Of a stretch of 64,000 nt of DNA, positions 51,101-58,485 are shown one piece after another. Both the position numbers and the translations under genes were made by a program. Position 1 is the first letter of the stretch, and each line of letters opens with the position of its first letter. Source of the DNA: Actinomadura atramentaria DSM 43919 (lineage in GTDB: Bacteria; Actinomycetota; Actinomycetes; Streptosporangiales; Streptosporangiaceae); NCBI RefSeq assembly GCF_000381885.1, contig NZ_KB907221.1:1-64000 (forward strand). The letters run 5' to 3'. The notes beneath the pieces are model-generated. The model had not been told where the DNA came from. It made no database searches and worked only from the letters and a program-made list of their open reading frames with translations.

Positions 51101-51284
51101 GCGAGGTTCGTGCGCTCGGTGGCGCGTCCGGACCCCATACGCGGTCGATCAGCGCCTCCACCCGCACCGGGCGTCCCGAGGCGAGCAGCAGAACGGCGAG
51201 AACGGCACGTCCCTTGGCCCAGCCGAGCTGCTGACGCTCACCGTGCGCCCACAACTCCAGCGGCCCCAGTATGCGGAATTCCAT
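48168..51284 (-). CDS. AfsR-like regulator: SARP DNA-binding, BTAD, NB-ARC (STAND) and TPR domains
   Basis: A 1038-aa multidomain regulator. A winged-helix OmpR-type domain (about 1-92) starts MEFRILGPLEL. The BTAD domain (about 97-243) follows, then NB-ARC STAND ATPase (about 268-560) with Walker A GMPGVGKTT and LLVLDDA. At least seven TPR-like repeats fill about 690-1020 (for example NNFGDVQKEFGNYDAALSYF and NIGECLAELGRDGEALIH). This is the AfsR layout that controls secondary metabolism or development. Start ATG 51284 has GGGAG at proper distance; an ATG 18 nt earlier has its site too close. A -35 TTGACA lies at 51337-51342 on this strand. Confidence 0.9.
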   Translation of the reverse strand: MEFRILGPLELWAHGERQQLGWAKGRAVLAVLLLASGRPVRVEALIDRVWGPDAPPSARTSLHTEVSRLRRRLTALDGRPRVQNRDGAYSLDVAQAEIDYERYRRLREQARSAIADGDQRGALSLLREALLLWRGTPLQGIEGTWFDRMRRTIEDDLVDGALDRFKIELAQHDPAAVIPELDDLATRYPNREGFVRLLMLALHRAGRPADALQSYARLRDRLTAELGVDPSAETEELRRRIQNAAPARPAPARRAAARPPDDLPRDLDTFTGRDAELDRLTALAARPGAAAPVIAIDGMPGVGKTTLAVHLAHRLADRYPDGRIFLPLRAHAPDGAPVDRAYALMHLLVAIGVPEAAIQNEEAARLSLWRTETAARALLLVLDDAAGSDQVETLLPTGPRNLAVVTSRRRLAGLAAARPLSLDVLTDDEAVELLARASGRPLAAADPAVARVVRFCGGLPLALHLVGSRLLHRPGWAVDDLVDVLENSRDRLAEIRAENRELTAVFALSYDGLDDSRRLAFRLLGLHPGADMTPEDTAALLGVDRSAAVRTLEAFFDDHLLDTSRPGRYRFHDLVREYARDLAAADPPADAAALDRLTDHYLATAVEAERLLRPDGDRADPLPGTTTSPAFPDAAAAARWMDAEMDNLILAARAAAARGSRDRAVRFAAVLAPRLESAGRWRDGIALHETAVALCRESGDDAGVVRASVGHSKFAWRMGESRDAISIASKALGLAESMHDDKSCGDLLKQIGLVHWHLSEYDVASGYLEQALDRFRRCGDAEGEAEALNTSGIVYWHQGRYADADARLHAALDLYIRLGNRRGQQIVLNNFGDVQKEFGNYDAALSYFLQAKTLVEMRRQHLGIWLNNVASVYQKKGQHAQAVEHYREALVIYGEIGDRRSESDALTNIGECLAELGRDGEALIHQQKALALARELADRFVEARALSGIAETNLRAGRLPTALEYFERSLDLARTTADVRQEARALAGLADALARTGGAAAAEPYWRRACELLAGLGVMDEVETLRARFEGPSGASGA

Positions 51285-51514
51285 CCGCGCTCCCGAAGAC
51301 ATTTCCTTCGCCTGTCGACTTCGGCGATCGTCTCATTGTCAAGTCAGTTTTTCCAGGAGTAAGACTTCTCTTCCGTGGCCGGTTCGGGCCGTCGCCCGTT
51401 TCGCCGCCGCAAGCCGCGCCGCAAGGTCTTCCGCAAGGCCCGCCGCAATGTGCCGAACGGACCATCGGCGCAGGGCCGCCGCGCAGGGCGGCCGGACGCA
51501 CGGGGAAGGTCATG

Positions 51515-52732
51515 ATGGCGGAGAGAGAGTGGAGAAGGGTTCCGGTGGGGCCCGACGCGGACCGGCTCACGACGCGCGCCGCCGCGCGGACGGTGCTGCT
51601 CGTCGTCCACACGGTGACGTCGGGGCAGCGGCTGCTGGACGCGGCGCGGCTGCTGGAGGACGACCTGCGCGTGCAGACCGTCTTCACGCAGGGACCGGAC
51701 GTCTTCGGGGCGGGCGTCCCGGAGTTCCTGGCGCGGCTCGGCGCGGTGACGATCTCGTGGGAGCAGGCGGTCTCGGCCCGGTTCGACCTGGCCATCGCCG
51801 CGAGCGACGGCGGGACGCACGAGATCCACGCGCCGTTGATCATGATGCCGCACGGCGCGGGGTTCAACAAGCTGGTGCTGCGCGGCGCGGGGCGGGCGGC
51901 GGGGAGCCGCATGGTGTACGGGCTGGACTCGCAGCGGCTCGTCCACGACGGCGCGCTCGTCCCGTCCGCGCTGACGCTCGCGCACCGCGACGACCGGGCG
52001 ACGCTGGCGCGGACGTGCCCGGCGGCGCTGCCGGTGGCGGAGGTCGTCGGCGACCCGGCGTACGACACGCTGCGGGTGAGCCTCGACCGGCGCGCGTCGT
52101 ACCAGGTCGCGCTGGGGGCGGGCGACGGCCGGCGGCTCGTGGTGGTGGCGTCGACGTGGGGCCGCAACTCGCTGTTCGCGCGCCGGCCGGAGCTGTGGTC
52201 GCGGCTGCTGGACGAGCTTCCGGCGGACGAGTTCCGGATCGTCACGACGCTGCATCCGGCGATCTGGTCGACGCACGGGCTGTGGAACATCCGGACGTGG
52301 ATGGCGGGCTACCTGCGGCGGGGCCTCGGGCTGCTGCCGGTGGAGGCGGACTGGCGCGCCGCCATCGCGGCGGCCGACTGGGTCATCGGAGATCACGGTT
52401 CGGTCACGGTGTACGGCGCCGTCACCGGCAACCCGGTGCTGCTCGGCTCGTTCAGCGCCGCCGACCTCGACCCCGCCTCGCCCGCCGCGCTGCTCGGCGA
52501 GGCCGCGCCCCGGGTGACCGGTCGGAGCGGGCTCCGCCGCCAGCTCCTCCAGGCGGCCGAGAACCACCGGCCGGACCTGTACGCGCCGGTCGCGCGGCGG
52601 ATCACCTCCGAACCGGGCCAGTTCCACCGGAACATGCGGCGGCTCATCTACCGGATGTTGAAACTCCGGCAGCCGGCCGCCGTGCCGACCGTGTTCCCCG
52701 CCGAGCCGCCGCGGCTGTGCCCGGGCGCCTGA
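51515..52732 (+). CDS. Glycosyltransferase-B-like protein of unknown specificity
   Basis: A 405-aa cytosolic protein. Alternating beta/alpha pattern: TVLLVVHTVTSGQRLLDAA at the start, LAIAASDGG, MMPHGAGFNK, VVGDPAYD, VVVASTWGRNSL and WVIGDHGSVTVYGA. The late DHGS segment, in the position where GT-B and CDP-glycerol-transferase-like folds bind donor phosphate, suggests a nucleotide-sugar or polyol-phosphate transferase. I do not recognise a named family. Second of two adjacent ATGs chosen (AAGG upstream). First of three linked genes leading to a PfkB kinase. Confidence 0.55.
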   Translation: MAEREWRRVPVGPDADRLTTRAAARTVLLVVHTVTSGQRLLDAARLLEDDLRVQTVFTQGPDVFGAGVPEFLARLGAVTISWEQAVSARFDLAIAASDGGTHEIHAPLIMMPHGAGFNKLVLRGAGRAAGSRMVYGLDSQRLVHDGALVPSALTLAHRDDRATLARTCPAALPVAEVVGDPAYDTLRVSLDRRASYQVALGAGDGRRLVVVASTWGRNSLFARRPELWSRLLDELPADEFRIVTTLHPAIWSTHGLWNIRTWMAGYLRRGLGLLPVEADWRAAIAAADWVIGDHGSVTVYGAVTGNPVLLGSFSAADLDPASPAALLGEAAPRVTGRSGLRRQLLQAAENHRPDLYAPVARRITSEPGQFHRNMRRLIYRMLKLRQPAAVPTVFPAEPPRLCPGA

Positions 52733-52762
52733 CGCGCGATCCCCCTTCACAGAGAGCAGGGC

Positions 52763-53374
52763 ATGATGAACCACGAGAAGATGATCTCGACGGAGCTGTA
52801 CCGGCCGGACGCGGGCCTGCGGCTCGCCGGGCCGTACCCGGGCCGCCGGGGCGAGGGCGTCCGGGCGATGCTGGTCGTCCCGCACCGCAGGCCGTCCGCG
52901 GGCTGGCGGGTCGTGACGTTCCGCGACGCGGACGGCGCGGCGGCGGCCGGGGGCGAGGCGCACGCGGTCGCGTTCCTGCCCGCCGGGGCGCGGGCGCCGC
53001 GCTGCGCGGAGGTCGCGGACGTGCTCGTCCTCGACGGGCGCGGACCGTCCGCCGTGACGGCGGCGGGGCTGCGCTCCGTCCTCGCGGGCAACCCGGGCTG
53101 CGCGGTGGCCGCCGCGTGCGGCGCGGACCGGTGCGTCACGGTGGTGCGCGACGGGCCGGTCGTCCGGTTCGCCGGGGCGCGCCGGGCGGGCCGCGGCTGG
53201 CCGCAGACGTGCGGGTCGTTCGTCTACGCCTGGTGGGCGGCGGGGCTGGCCGTGGCCTCGCTCGCCGAGTCGCTCGTCCTGGCCGGGCGGCTGCGGCCGG
53301 GCGAGTTCGAGGTCGCGGGCGGCGTCACCGCCGTCGTCACGGCGCCGGCGCGGACGTGGCGGGCGGCGTCGTGA
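52763..53374 (+). CDS. Uncharacterised protein, partner of glycosyltransferase-like and PfkB genes
   Basis: A 203-aa protein. No signal and no membrane span; Ala/Val/Arg-rich alpha/beta composition with RVVTFRDADG, DVLVLDGRGPSAVTAAGLRS and a helical C-terminal half containing CGSFVYAWWAAGLAVASLAE. Not assigned to a family. ATG with GAGAGCAGG upstream; its stop overlaps the PfkB GTG by 4 nt, so the products are likely made in equal amounts and may act together. Confidence 0.6.
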   Translation: MMNHEKMISTELYRPDAGLRLAGPYPGRRGEGVRAMLVVPHRRPSAGWRVVTFRDADGAAAAGGEAHAVAFLPAGARAPRCAEVADVLVLDGRGPSAVTAAGLRSVLAGNPGCAVAAACGADRCVTVVRDGPVVRFAGARRAGRGWPQTCGSFVYAWWAAGLAVASLAESLVLAGRLRPGEFEVAGGVTAVVTAPARTWRAAS

Positions 53375-54300
53375 GCGCGCGGATCGTCGTCGCGGGCGTC
53401 GCGAGCCTGTACGCGTCGGTGGGCGTGAATGGGTTCCCGCTCGGTTACGCCTCGACGTCCGCGCCGCGCTGGATGGAGTTCGGCGTCTCCGGGACGGCGA
53501 CGCACGTCGCGCGGGTCCAGCGGTCGCTGGGCGACGGCGTCCGGTTGTGCTGCCCCGTCGGCGGGGGCGTGGCGGGCGCGGTCATCCGCAACGAGCTGTG
53601 CCGGCTCGGGCTGGACGGGCCGGGCGTCGTGGCGTCGCCGGAGTCGTCGCTCGGGCTCGTCCTGGTCGGACCGGACGGGAAGCGGATGGGCATGCCCCAC
53701 GTCGATCCGGTCGACCGCTTCCCGTATCCGTTCGACGTGCTGCGCGAGCAGGCGCGGGACGCGGACCTGCTCGTCCTCACCAACGCCCGCTTCGTCCGGC
53801 CGCTCGTGGCGGCGGCGGCGCGGCTCGGCCCGCCGATCGCGGTGGACGTCCACCGCCTGGCGGGCCTCGGGGACGACTACGACCGGCCGTGGCTCGACCG
53901 CGCCGAGATCGTGTTCTGCAGCGACGAACGGCTCGGCGACCCGCTCGCGTGGCTCCCGGCGATGTTCGCCCGGTATCCGCGCTGCCGCGTCGCGGGCGTC
54001 GGACTGGGCGCGCGGGGCGCGCTGGTCGGGCTCCGCGACGGCCGCCTGGTCGAGGTCGGCGCGGTGACGCCGCGCCCGCCCGTCAACACCTCGGGCGCGG
54101 GCGACGCGCTGTTCGCGACGTTCGTCAGCACGCTGCTGCGGCTCGGCGACCCGGTCGCGGCGCTGCAGGCGGGCGTCCTGCACGCGGGCTGGAAGATCGG
54201 CCACCGGCTGCCCGCCGCCGTGTCGCTGGACGCGGCGGAACTGGACGCGCTGCGGCGCGCGTCGCCGCCGCCCACCGCCGTCCGCCGCTGGGACCGCTGA
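53371..54300 (+). CDS. PfkB-family carbohydrate kinase
   Basis: A 309-aa ribokinase-fold kinase. N-terminal ARIVVAGVASLY, the substrate-lid region WMEFGVSGTATHVARVQRSLG, and the C-terminal PfkB signature NTSGAGDALFATF with the catalytic Asp. The family phosphorylates sugars, nucleosides or related polyols. Coupled by a 4-nt overlap to the uncharacterised gene and following a glycosyltransferase-like gene, it may make a sugar phosphate used by that enzyme. Ends one base before the convergent STAND gene. Confidence 0.85.
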   Translation: MSARIVVAGVASLYASVGVNGFPLGYASTSAPRWMEFGVSGTATHVARVQRSLGDGVRLCCPVGGGVAGAVIRNELCRLGLDGPGVVASPESSLGLVLVGPDGKRMGMPHVDPVDRFPYPFDVLREQARDADLLVLTNARFVRPLVAAAARLGPPIAVDVHRLAGLGDDYDRPWLDRAEIVFCSDERLGDPLAWLPAMFARYPRCRVAGVGLGARGALVGLRDGRLVEVGAVTPRPPVNTSGAGDALFATFVSTLLRLGDPVAALQAGVLHAGWKIGHRLPAAVSLDAAELDALRRASPPPTAVRRWDR

Positions 54301-56430
54301 TCAGTCCCGGTCGGGGAGTCCGGCGAGCCGGAGGTCGACGGTCCTGGTCGAGGCGCCCGCCGCGACCAGGACCGCGCGGGCCCGCCGGTAGAGGTTCCGC
54401 GCGGCGGCGGTCCGGCCGTCCCGCGCCTCCAGGTCGCCCGCGACCTCCAGCGCCTCGGCCTCGCCCGCGGCGGAGCCGAGCGCCCGCATCGCGGCGCACG
54501 CGCGGGCGGCCAGGTCCCGGGCGGCCGCGGGGTCGCCGCCCGCGGCCCTGGCCTGGGCGAGGAGCGTCAGGACGCGCGCGCGGTTGTAGGCGTCGTCGTG
54601 GTCTTCCAGGAGCGCGGCGGCCTCGTCCAGGGCGGCGACGGCCCCGTCCGCCGAGCCGCCCGCGATGAGCGCCGTCGCGACGTCGCACAGGGTCAGCGCG
54701 ACGTGCCGGGGTTCGCCGAGCGCGCGGTACGCCTCGGCGGCGGCGGCGAACCGGGCGTGCGCGGCCGCGAGGTCGCCGCGGTCGTACTCGACCCAGCCGA
54801 GGCGGCGGTCGGCGCCCGCCGTGCGGGACCGGTTCCCGAGCTCCGCCCAGATCACCGACGCGGCGCGGAAGTCCCCGGCGGCGGCGTCCAGCGACCCGGC
54901 GGCGCGGCGGGCGAGGCCCGTGCGGTTGAGCATCTTGGCCTCGGCCGTGCGGTCGCCGTCCGCGCGGGCGGCCGCGAGGCCGGTCTCGTCGAACGACAGG
55001 GTCCGCTCGCCGTGGCCGAGGTGCAGGACGCCGGGCCAGGCGGCGTCGACGATCATCCAGGCGTGGCGGTGCAGTCCCGCGTCGTGGGCGCGGCGGACGA
55101 TCGCGCGGAGGTTGACCAGCTCGTTCTCGAACCAGCGGAGCGCGTCGGCCGCCGAGGCGGGCGGGACGGGTTCGGGGACGCCCGGTTCGGCCGGGGGTTC
55201 GGCGAGCCGCCGGTAGGGGGCGGCCGCGCCGCTCGCCGCGAGGGTGGCGGCGAGCGTCCAGGCGACGAGCCGCCGCAGGGCCGCCGCGCGCACCTGGTCG
55301 GATTCCTCGGCGGCGGTCTCGCGGGCGTGGAGGCGGGCGAGTTCGTGGAAGCGGTAGCGGCCCGCCGGGGCGTCGTCGATGAGGTTGGCGTCGGTGAGCT
55401 GTTCGAGGACGTCCGCGGACTCCCCCACCGGCGCGCCGGTCAGCGCGGCCGCGGCGTGGGCGTCGAACGTGCGGCCCGGGTAGAGGCCGAGGAGGCGGTA
55501 GAGGCGGCGGGCCTCGGCCGGCAGGTTGCGGTAGGAGAGTTCCAGCGCCGCCCGGACGGTCATCTCGTCCTCCCCGCTCCGGATCGCGGACGACAGCACG
55601 CCCAGCCGCCGGTGCTCCTCCCCCAGTGCGCTGACCATCTCGCCGAGCGTCCGGTTCGGGCGGATCGCCAGCCGGGCGGTGGCGACGCTGAGCGCGAGCG
55701 GCGAGTACGCGCACAGTTCGGCCAGGCGTTCCGCGGAGTCCGCGTCGGCGCGCACGCGGTCCCGGCCGAGGCGGGTGGCGAGCAGTTCGGTCGCGGCCTC
55801 GCGGGTCAGCGGGCCGAGCTGGACGGCGCGGGCGCCGCGCGCCATCAGGCCGCCCAGCCGCCAGCGGCTCGTCACGACGGCGGCGCCGCCCGGCCCCGGG
55901 AGCAGCGGGACGACCTGCGCCACCGAGTGGGCGTCGTCCAGGACGACCAGCAGCCGCCGGTCGGCGGTGAGCGAACGGTAGAGCGCGGCGCGCTCGGCCA
56001 GGCCGGACGGCACCCGAGCGGAGGGGACGCCGAAGCTGCGGATGAACTCCGCCAGGACGTCGCCGGGGCTCGCCGGTTCGACCGCCGCGTGGCCGAGGAG
56101 ATCCGCGTAGAGCTGGCCGTCGGGGAAGTCGCCGGAGCGGCGGTTGGCCCAGTGCAGGGCGACCGCCGTCTTCCCGATCCCGGCCGGGCCGCTCACCACG
56201 ACGACGTCGGCGGACTCGCCCGCCTCGTCCAGCTCGGCCAGCACGTCGTCGCGGTCGACCAGCGCGACGGTCCCGGGGAGCTGCCGGGGCTGCGGGAACG
56301 CCGCCGGCTCGCGGGCGTGCAGGTGGACGCCGCCCTTGATGTCCCGGGCCTGGACGACTCCGCCGACCACGTCCGCGCGCATTTCATTGAAATTTTCAGC
56401 GGGGTTTCCGGGATCGAGTTGCGCGTTCAT
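54301..56430 (-). CDS. STAND NTPase (NB-ARC) with TPR repeats, no SARP domain
   Basis: A 709-aa protein. A short N-terminal motif (VVGGVVQARDIKGGVHLHA, about 22-40) is typical of actinobacterial STAND proteins that lack a DNA-binding domain. NB-ARC (about 55-335) has Walker A GPAGIGKTA, LLVVLDDAHS and the GLPLAL-type motif YSPLAL. A winged-helix-like segment (YRFHELARLHARE) and helical repeats of TPR type (about 450-700) follow. Start ATG 56430 has GGGGAAG just before. Regulatory or signalling ATPase with unknown effector; convergent with the PfkB cassette. Confidence 0.82.
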   Translation of the reverse strand: MNAQLDPGNPAENFNEMRADVVGGVVQARDIKGGVHLHAREPAAFPQPRQLPGTVALVDRDDVLAELDEAGESADVVVVSGPAGIGKTAVALHWANRRSGDFPDGQLYADLLGHAAVEPASPGDVLAEFIRSFGVPSARVPSGLAERAALYRSLTADRRLLVVLDDAHSVAQVVPLLPGPGGAAVVTSRWRLGGLMARGARAVQLGPLTREAATELLATRLGRDRVRADADSAERLAELCAYSPLALSVATARLAIRPNRTLGEMVSALGEEHRRLGVLSSAIRSGEDEMTVRAALELSYRNLPAEARRLYRLLGLYPGRTFDAHAAAALTGAPVGESADVLEQLTDANLIDDAPAGRYRFHELARLHARETAAEESDQVRAAALRRLVAWTLAATLAASGAAAPYRRLAEPPAEPGVPEPVPPASAADALRWFENELVNLRAIVRRAHDAGLHRHAWMIVDAAWPGVLHLGHGERTLSFDETGLAAARADGDRTAEAKMLNRTGLARRAAGSLDAAAGDFRAASVIWAELGNRSRTAGADRRLGWVEYDRGDLAAAHARFAAAAEAYRALGEPRHVALTLCDVATALIAGGSADGAVAALDEAAALLEDHDDAYNRARVLTLLAQARAAGGDPAAARDLAARACAAMRALGSAAGEAEALEVAGDLEARDGRTAAARNLYRRARAVLVAAGASTRTVDLRLAGLPDRD

Positions 56431-56855
56431 CTTCCCCAATCACGACAGAGGATCGGAACAGCATCATAACTCGATGAGTCAAGGGTGAATTATCCATTCG
56501 CGGGGGCCGCGCGAACGCAATGACCGGCCCGCCACCGGGCGTCTACCAGGAATTTCTTCGGGCCGCCCGGGCACGACGCGACGCGGGACACCGCTCGCAT
56601 ATGACCTCAAGTGGCCATACTCACGACAAGTCAGACACCGCCCGGGGGCCGGCGTCGCACGCCTTCTACCAGGGGATTCGTCAAGCCGCGCCGTCCAGAG
56701 CCGACGCAGCCGGTAATCGGACGCGGGCACGGCACAAAACAGACAGCCTCCCCACGTATTCGATAAATCATTTTCCGTAGACAACGGAGAAGTCAGCGCC
56801 AATCGGGTATCGAACCCGTGTCGGAAAGGGAAGTGGAAACTGCGTCCGCGAGCGG
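56431..56855. other. Long intergenic stretch; promoter of the STAND gene and a tRNA-3'-end-like fragment
   Basis: A 425-nt gap of lower GC. On the minus strand, TATGAT (56463-56468) is a plausible -10 for the STAND gene. At 56798-56820 (minus strand) ACACGGGTTCGATACCCG forms a T-arm followed by an acceptor-like TTGGCGC. No D or anticodon arm exists upstream, so it is at most a degraded tRNA end. I see no convincing gene here. Confidence 0.35.
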
Positions 56856-57605
56856 TCAGCCGTGGGCGCGGGCCTGCGCGACGGCCGTCGCGAGGGGCGT
56901 CTCGTGGGCGGGGCCGTGGCCGGGGAGGATCACGTCGGCGGCGACGGCGGCCAGGGGGTCCAGGCCGGCGAGGGCCAGCGAGCGGGGGCCGTGGTCGAAG
57001 ATGCGCGGGATGAGCTGCGGGCCGCGCAGGCGGGTGAGCGCGTGGCCGGTGATCAGGGCGTCCCCGGTGATGATCGCCCCCGCCGCGGGCAGGTGGAACG
57101 CCGTGTGGCCCGACGTGTGGCCGGGGGTCGGGACGGGAACGGGCGCGCCGGGCAGGTCCAGCGGCCCGTCCGCCGCGAACGCCTCGACGTGCGGGACGGC
57201 CGCGTCGCGCGTCGCGCCCGCCCGCACGATGCCGAGCGCCCACGGCAGCACGCCCGGCCGCCACAGGTTCGCGACCAGGCGGCCCGGGGTGAGCTGCTCC
57301 AGGTACTCGCGGCGCGCGTGCCCGACCTCGCGCGGGTCGCAGAGCGCGGGCGTGCCGTAGCGGCGGTGGAACGGGACGAGCGCGCCCACGTGGTCGACGT
57401 GCGCGTGCGTCAGCAGGATCGCGCGGACGTCCTCGGGCCTGCGGCCGAGCGCGCGGATCGACTCCTCGACCGCGTCGGCGTCGCCCGGGTAGCCGCCGTC
57501 GACGAGCGTGAGGTCGTCGCCGTCGCGCAGCAGGACCCAGTTCACGCTGGTCCCGGCGACCAGGAAGACGTCCTTGGTCACCTCGGTGATCGCGTCGCCG
57601 CGCAT
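56856..57605 (-). CDS. Metallo-beta-lactamase-fold hydrolase
   Basis: A 249-aa cytosolic MBL-fold enzyme. Metal motif LTHAHVDHVGAL (HxHxDH) near residue 65, PTPGHTSGHTAFHL (third His) near 165, ITGDALITG (bridging Asp) and the last His in LPGHGPAHE. All ligands are present for a binuclear site. Resembles the glyoxalase II/lactonase-like general group. Substrate unknown. ATG with CGGGAGGC upstream; 55 nt downstream of the IclR gene end, same strand. Confidence 0.82.
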   Translation of the reverse strand: MRGDAITEVTKDVFLVAGTSVNWVLLRDGDDLTLVDGGYPGDADAVEESIRALGRRPEDVRAILLTHAHVDHVGALVPFHRRYGTPALCDPREVGHARREYLEQLTPGRLVANLWRPGVLPWALGIVRAGATRDAAVPHVEAFAADGPLDLPGAPVPVPTPGHTSGHTAFHLPAAGAIITGDALITGHALTRLRGPQLIPRIFDHGPRSLALAGLDPLAAVAADVILPGHGPAHETPLATAVAQARAHG

Positions 57606-57660
57606 GCGTGCCTCCCGGGTCCGGCGGTGTCCCCCGATCGTGCCGCATCGGCCGCGCTTT

Positions 57661-58416
57661 TCAACCGGGCGGGCGCTCGCCGGGCGGCAGCAGCAGGATC
57701 TGCAGCGCCTTGGCGCAGGTGCGGGCCTGCGCGAGGTACCAGTCGAGGCGGCGGATGGTGATCAGCTCGGGAGTGGCGCGCAGGGCGAGCGCGTAGCGGG
57801 CGCCGTCGGCGTGGTCGAGGACGGGCACGGCGAGCGTCCGGACGCCGGGGACCGACTCCCCGTCGTTGACCGCGTAGCCCTGCTCGCGGACGAGGTCGAG
57901 TTCGGCCTTCAGCTCGACCGGGTCCACGATCGTCCGGTCGGTGAGCGCGGGGAGCGGCCCGAGGCGGGCCAGGTCCGGTTCGGGCGACCAGGCGAGCAGC
58001 ACCTTGCCGAGGGCCGTGGAGTGCAGCGGGCGGCGCAGCCCGGCACCGGCGTCGGGGCGCACCGAGTCGCCGACGAGGATCAGCGCCTCGTCGCCGCCGC
58101 GCAGCGCGAGGTCCACGGTGGTCCCGGTGACGCGGGCGAGCTGGCCGAGTTCGGGGACCGCGCGGTGCAGGCCGCGCTGGTGGAAGGAGAGCTGGCCGAG
58201 TTCCACGACGGACGGGCCGAGCCGGAACCGGGACGTCGCGGGGTCCTGCTCCAGGAACCCGGACGCGACGAGCGTGCGGGCGAGCCGGTGCGCGGTGGAG
58301 GTGGGCAGGTCCAGCCGCCGCGCGAGGTCGGACGCGCCGAGCGCCGGTCCGCCGTCGCGGAAGCACTGGAGGATCGTCAGCGCCCGGCGCACGGCCTGGG
58401 CTCCTTCCACGGGCAT
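57661..58416 (-). CDS. IclR-family regulator
   Basis: A 251-aa regulator. N-terminal winged HTH (about 8-65) with AVRRALTILQCF, LGASDLARRLDLPTSTAHRLARTL and SGFLEQ. The C-terminal IclR ligand domain shows VDLALRGGDEALIL, LHSTALGKVLLAW and GYAVNDGESVPGVRTLAVPV. ATG has AAGGA upstream. Divergent from the DszB-like operon across 69 nt and therefore its most likely controller, perhaps sensing an organosulfur compound or its desulfurised product. Confidence 0.9.
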   Translation of the reverse strand: MPVEGAQAVRRALTILQCFRDGGPALGASDLARRLDLPTSTAHRLARTLVASGFLEQDPATSRFRLGPSVVELGQLSFHQRGLHRAVPELGQLARVTGTTVDLALRGGDEALILVGDSVRPDAGAGLRRPLHSTALGKVLLAWSPEPDLARLGPLPALTDRTIVDPVELKAELDLVREQGYAVNDGESVPGVRTLAVPVLDHADGARYALALRATPELITIRRLDWYLAQARTCAKALQILLLPPGERPPG

Positions 58417-58485
58417 CCGGCACGTCCTTCCCACATGGTGATAACCAAATTGTCCTACCGAAATAGTAGTGATTAGCTGACCGGC
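58417..58485. promoter_or_regulatory. Divergent IclR/desulfurisation promoter region
   Basis: A short AT-rich gap. Plus strand: TTGTCC (58450-58455), 17 nt, TTAGCT (58473-58478), which would start transcription at or next to the ATG at 58486. A small dyad CTAC/GTAG (58455-58458, 58466-58469) lies in the spacer. IclR binding is expected here by position; the site is not defined. Confidence 0.4.

Noticed and set aside
56520..56780. Plus-strand ORF of 86 codons in the gap before the hydrolase
   Set aside because: No ribosome site, Arg/Ser/His-rich composition and no recognisable fold.
56798..56825. Functional tRNA or attachment site
   Set aside because: Only a T-arm-like segment exists, with an A-A mismatch at its base; D and anticodon arms are absent and no integrase is present.
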